Position numbers and translations under genes: made by a program. A stretch of DNA of 7,716 nt from Planctomycetaceae bacterium (GTDB lineage Bacteria; Planctomycetota; Phycisphaerae; Phycisphaerales; SM1A02). Below, one piece after another: positions 5,930 through 7,716 of the stretch (position 1 is the first letter of the stretch; each line of letters opens with the position of its first letter). The stretch spans positions 1 to 7,716 of the forward strand of contig JAIYBS010000206.1 in assembly GCA_027488415.1 (NCBI GenBank), in the 5' to 3' direction. Below the pieces are notes generated by a model, which worked only from the letters and a program-made list of their open reading frames with translations, was not told where the DNA came from and ran no database searches.

Positions 5930-7417
5930 TCACTTTCCCTCGCGCCGGCTCGCGTCCATGATCAGGATCGCGTTCAGCATGCCGCCGAGGGCGATGAACA
6001 GCGTGCCGAACTCGTTCGCGGCGCCGAGGCCCTTGTAGCTCGACATCGTGAACGTGCCCTGCGCGGGGCGGCCGAGCGGGTCGAGCGGCGCGGGCGCCGG
6101 GAGCAGCTCGCCGACCTTGCCGGTCTTCAGGACGTTCTGGTTGATCCAGTCGGTGCCGAGCGCGATCGGTCCGTTGGCGCTCTGCGCGATGAACCACGGG
6201 CCGTCCTCGACGCTGTCGACGGCGTCCACGCCGCCGATCAGGAGCCCCGAGACGAACATGCCGAGCACCCCGCACATGGCGAGCAGGCCGCGGCGGCGGT
6301 GACCGAGCGCAAGATGCCCGAGACCCGGGAAGACCCACGCGAGCACCGGGCCCTTCACGCCCTGCCCCGTCGCGCCGAGCACCACCGCGGCCACGAGGCC
6401 GGCCGCGCCGAGCGCGATCGCCGTCGGCACCGCGCCGAGCGTCGGCACCGCGGACGCCAGGATCGGCGATCCGGCGGCGGATGCCGCGCTCGCGGATCCC
6501 GGCGCGCGCGACGGCGCCTTCGGGGCCTCGGCAGGCGGGCGCGTCGCGGGCTGGCTCGCCGCAGGCGCGGGAGTCGATGGAGCTGCGGCCGGGGACACCG
6601 CGGCGTCGGGCGCCTTCAGCGCCCACTCGATGCCGCCCACGATGTGCTGGCGGAACAGCGGCTCGGAGAAGCTCTCCTTGGTGTGCCCGCCCGCCGTGTA
6701 CCAGGCGCGCCCGCCGTCGAACTCGTGGCACCACGCGATCGGATGGTCGGCGCCCATCGGCGTCTTCTCGGGGTCGTAGGTCTTCTCGTCGAGCGTCGCG
6801 AGGACGTGCACGCCGGCGCGTGGGTTCTGCCGGAACGCGTACCACTCGTCGAAGCGCTTCCACTCCGCGGGCAGCATCCGCGTCGAGCGGTGCTCGCGGT
6901 CCTCGACCCGGACCACGGCGTCCTGGTTCCGCGGGTGCCCGAGGAACCACGCGCCGGCCAGCCGCCCGTACCAGGGCCAGTCGTACTCGGTGTCGGTGGC
7001 GGCATGGATGCCGACCCACGCGCCGCCGCCGCGGATGTAGCCCTCGAACGCGCGCTGCTGCGCGTCGTCGAGCACGTTCCCCGTCGTCGAGAGGAAGACG
7101 ACCGCGCCGTAGCGACGCAGGTTCTCCGGCGTGAACGCGGAGGAGTCCTCGGTGGCGTCGGTCTCCCAGCGGCCCGCGCCGACGTCGCGGACCGCGGCGA
7201 TGCCGTCCGGGATCGACTGGTGCCGGAAGCCGGCGGTCTTGCTGAACACGAGGACGCGCGGCAGCGGGCTCGCGCCCGCGGCCGGCCCGGCTGCCCCCTG
7301 CGACGCCGCCGATGCCCCGCCGAGCAGCGCGCAGAGTCCCGCCGCGGCCGCGACGCGCGCGACCGCGAGGCGGCGGGAGAACGACCGGAACGCGAGGGCG
7401 ATGGGCATCGACGCCAT
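5930..7417 (-). CDS. Secreted ThuA-like domain fused to a small DUF6677-like membrane domain
   Basis: The 495-residue product starts with a signal peptide (basic RSFSRRLAVAR, then a hydrophobic stretch to about residue 34, likely cleaved near ASA). The ThuA-like domain, a type I glutamine-amidotransferase fold linked to sugar use, runs from about 53 to 268. Marks are RVLVFSKTAGFRHQSIPDG, GAWVGIHAATDTEYDWPWYG, GHP (160-162), and HEFDGGRAWYTAGGHTKESF. A Pro/Ala-rich linker follows (about 269-318), then hydrophobic segments at about 328-350 and 375-396. WVFPGLGHLALGHRRRG (361-377) and EFGTLFIALGGMLNAILIMDA (469-489) recall a planctomycete membrane family (DUF6677, from memory). This fusion is unusual. 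The first Met has no ribosome site and overlaps a -10-like box; Met4 (7408) is a possible leaderless start. The substrate is unknown. The gene converges with the antiporter and shares its terminator. Confidence 0.85.
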   Translation of the reverse strand: MASMPIALAFRSFSRRLAVARVAAAAGLCALLGGASAASQGAAGPAAGASPLPRVLVFSKTAGFRHQSIPDGIAAVRDVGAGRWETDATEDSSAFTPENLRRYGAVVFLSTTGNVLDDAQQRAFEGYIRGGGAWVGIHAATDTEYDWPWYGRLAGAWFLGHPRNQDAVVRVEDREHRSTRMLPAEWKRFDEWYAFRQNPRAGVHVLATLDEKTYDPEKTPMGADHPIAWCHEFDGGRAWYTAGGHTKESFSEPLFRQHIVGGIEWALKAPDAAVSPAAAPSTPAPAASQPATRPPAEAPKAPSRAPGSASAASAAGSPILASAVPTLGAVPTAIALGAAGLVAAVVLGATGQGVKGPVLAWVFPGLGHLALGHRRRGLLAMCGVLGMFVSGLLIGGVDAVDSVEDGPWFIAQSANGPIALGTDWINQNVLKTGKVGELLPAPAPLDPLGRPAQGTFTMSSYKGLGAANEFGTLFIALGGMLNAILIMDASRREGK

Positions 7418-7421
7418 CGTA
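7409..7421 (-). promoter_or_regulatory. Candidate -10 box for the ThuA-like gene
   Basis: Read leftward, TACGAT (7421-7416) is followed by seven bases and then the in-frame ATG of Met4 at 7408. It mirrors the arrangement upstream of the rightward neighbour and lies partly in the left arm of the inverted repeat. No clear -35 is seen. If it is used, translation from the outer ATG at 7417 could not occur from this transcript. Confidence 0.32.
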
Positions 7422-7453
7422 GCGATCGGCGGTTCCGATCTGCCGATCGCTAC
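7419..7453. repeat. Perfect 12-bp inverted repeat in divergent promoter region, possible operator
   Basis: GTAGCGATCGGC (7419-7430) is exactly repeated as its complement GCCGATCGCTAC (7442-7453), with an 11-base spacer. Each arm contains the smaller palindrome CGATCG, and arm centres are about 23 bp apart, near two helix turns. The outer ends (TAC) form the first half of a -10-like box on each strand. This would suit a dimeric or tetrameric regulator controlling both genes. The repeat is seen directly; the operator role is inferred. It could also form an RNA hairpin, but both likely transcripts start outside it. Confidence 0.6.
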
Positions 7454-7462
7454 ACTCGCAGC
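7451..7462 (+). promoter_or_regulatory. Candidate -10 box and leaderless start for the right-edge gene
   Basis: TACACT (7451-7456) is followed by CGCAGC and the ATG at 7463. With the usual 6-7 bases from -10 to the first base of RNA, transcription would begin at the A of the ATG. No Shine-Dalgarno sequence is present and no clear -35 is visible. Confidence 0.4.
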
Positions 7463-7716
7463 ATGGCAGACGACACGCCGCGCAAGCCCATCGATCCCAC
7501 GCCGCCCGCCGGAGACCCGCGCTGGAACGAGGTGGTCGACCGGCGAACCGGCATCGACCGCCGTGCCGTCGAGGGCGCGCAGGACCCGACGAACCTCGAG
7601 CGCCGCCGCGGCCCCGGACGCCGCCTCACGGACTTCGTGAAGACCGCCGAGGAAGGCGAGATGAACCGCGAGCAGTACCTGTTCCTGCTCGCGATCGACG
7701 CCTTCAAGCGCGTGAA
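7463..7716 (+). CDS. Small basic protein with two RRxGxxRR motifs, 3' end outside window
   Basis: Only the first 84 codons are present and the frame is open to the edge. The N-terminus is Pro-rich and polar with no signal peptide or membrane helix, so a cytoplasmic location is likely. Two similar basic motifs, DRRTGIDRR (26-34) and ERRRGPGRR (46-54), are spaced 20 residues apart. A more ordered, helical-looking part begins at LTDFVKTAEEGEMNREQYLF (55-74) and continues into LAIDAFKRV at the cut. I recall similar conserved proteins of unknown function from planctomycetes, but cannot confirm it here. The Arg-rich repeats could bind nucleic acid or an acidic partner; that is a guess. It is divergent from the ThuA-like gene with 45 bp between start codons. 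Confidence 0.75.
   Translation, partial: MADDTPRKPIDPTPPAGDPRWNEVVDRRTGIDRRAVEGAQDPTNLERRRGPGRRLTDFVKTAEEGEMNREQYLFLLAIDAFKRV

Noticed and set aside
3292..5961. Very long open frame (889 codons) spanning xylA antisense and the antiporter.
   Set aside because: It covers two well-supported genes in other frames, has Arg/Ala-rich low-complexity composition and no recognisable motif; GC-rich DNA gives such frames by chance.
5829..7019. Second long frame overlapping the ThuA gene on the same strand.
   Set aside because: It is a shifted reading of the ThuA gene and runs through the terminator into the antiporter; the other frame has the signal peptide and domain motifs.

Overview
The window is a very GC-rich bacterial segment with tightly packed genes. 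Gene content points to a planctomycete (Planctomycetota, perhaps near Phycisphaerae). The reasons are the C-terminal membrane domain of the ThuA protein, which resembles a planctomycete family (DUF6677-like, from memory), the Gly-rich membrane-anchored VWA proteins, and the RRxGxxRR-type protein at the right edge. This assignment is inference, since no rRNA or marker gene is present.

Left region (1-2988): a zinc-ribbon P-loop GTPase-like gene runs leftward out of the window. It is divergent from a translationally coupled pair of membrane-anchored von Willebrand A (VWA) proteins that share the same layout: a short cytoplasmic tail with a C-[ED]-x-R-E-R motif, one transmembrane helix, a Gly/Ser-rich linker, a KFGFT-x-PD motif, and a VWA domain. 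The first VWA domain is of the D-x-T-x-S-M type and the second of the D-x-S-x-S-M type. This is the least characterised part of the window.

Middle region (3031-5890): xylA (class II xylose isomerase, leftward, all catalytic and metal residues present) converges on the VWA pair. It is divergent from a rightward CPA1/NhaP2-type cation/proton antiporter with a C-terminal RCK_C (TrkA_C) domain. The xylA ATG and the first possible antiporter ATG share one CATG. A better-supported antiporter start is a CTG at 4394, six bases after a perfect AAGGAGG.

Right region (5891-7716): a perfect 17-bp inverted repeat fills nearly all of the 39-bp gap between the convergent antiporter and ThuA genes and looks like a bidirectional terminator. 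The ThuA-like gene is an apparent fusion of a secreted ThuA domain to a small membrane domain. It is divergent from a partial gene for a small basic protein with two (D/E)RRxGxxRR motifs. Their 45-bp shared upstream region holds a perfect 12-bp inverted repeat, with a -10-like element at each outer end placed 6-7 bases before an ATG.

No tRNA, rRNA, CRISPR array, insertion sequence or phage gene was seen. Working links between the blocks are mostly unproven. XylA and ThuA fit sugar metabolism, and the GTPase plus VWA pair may form one signalling or assembly module. Several promoters look leaderless or nearly so.
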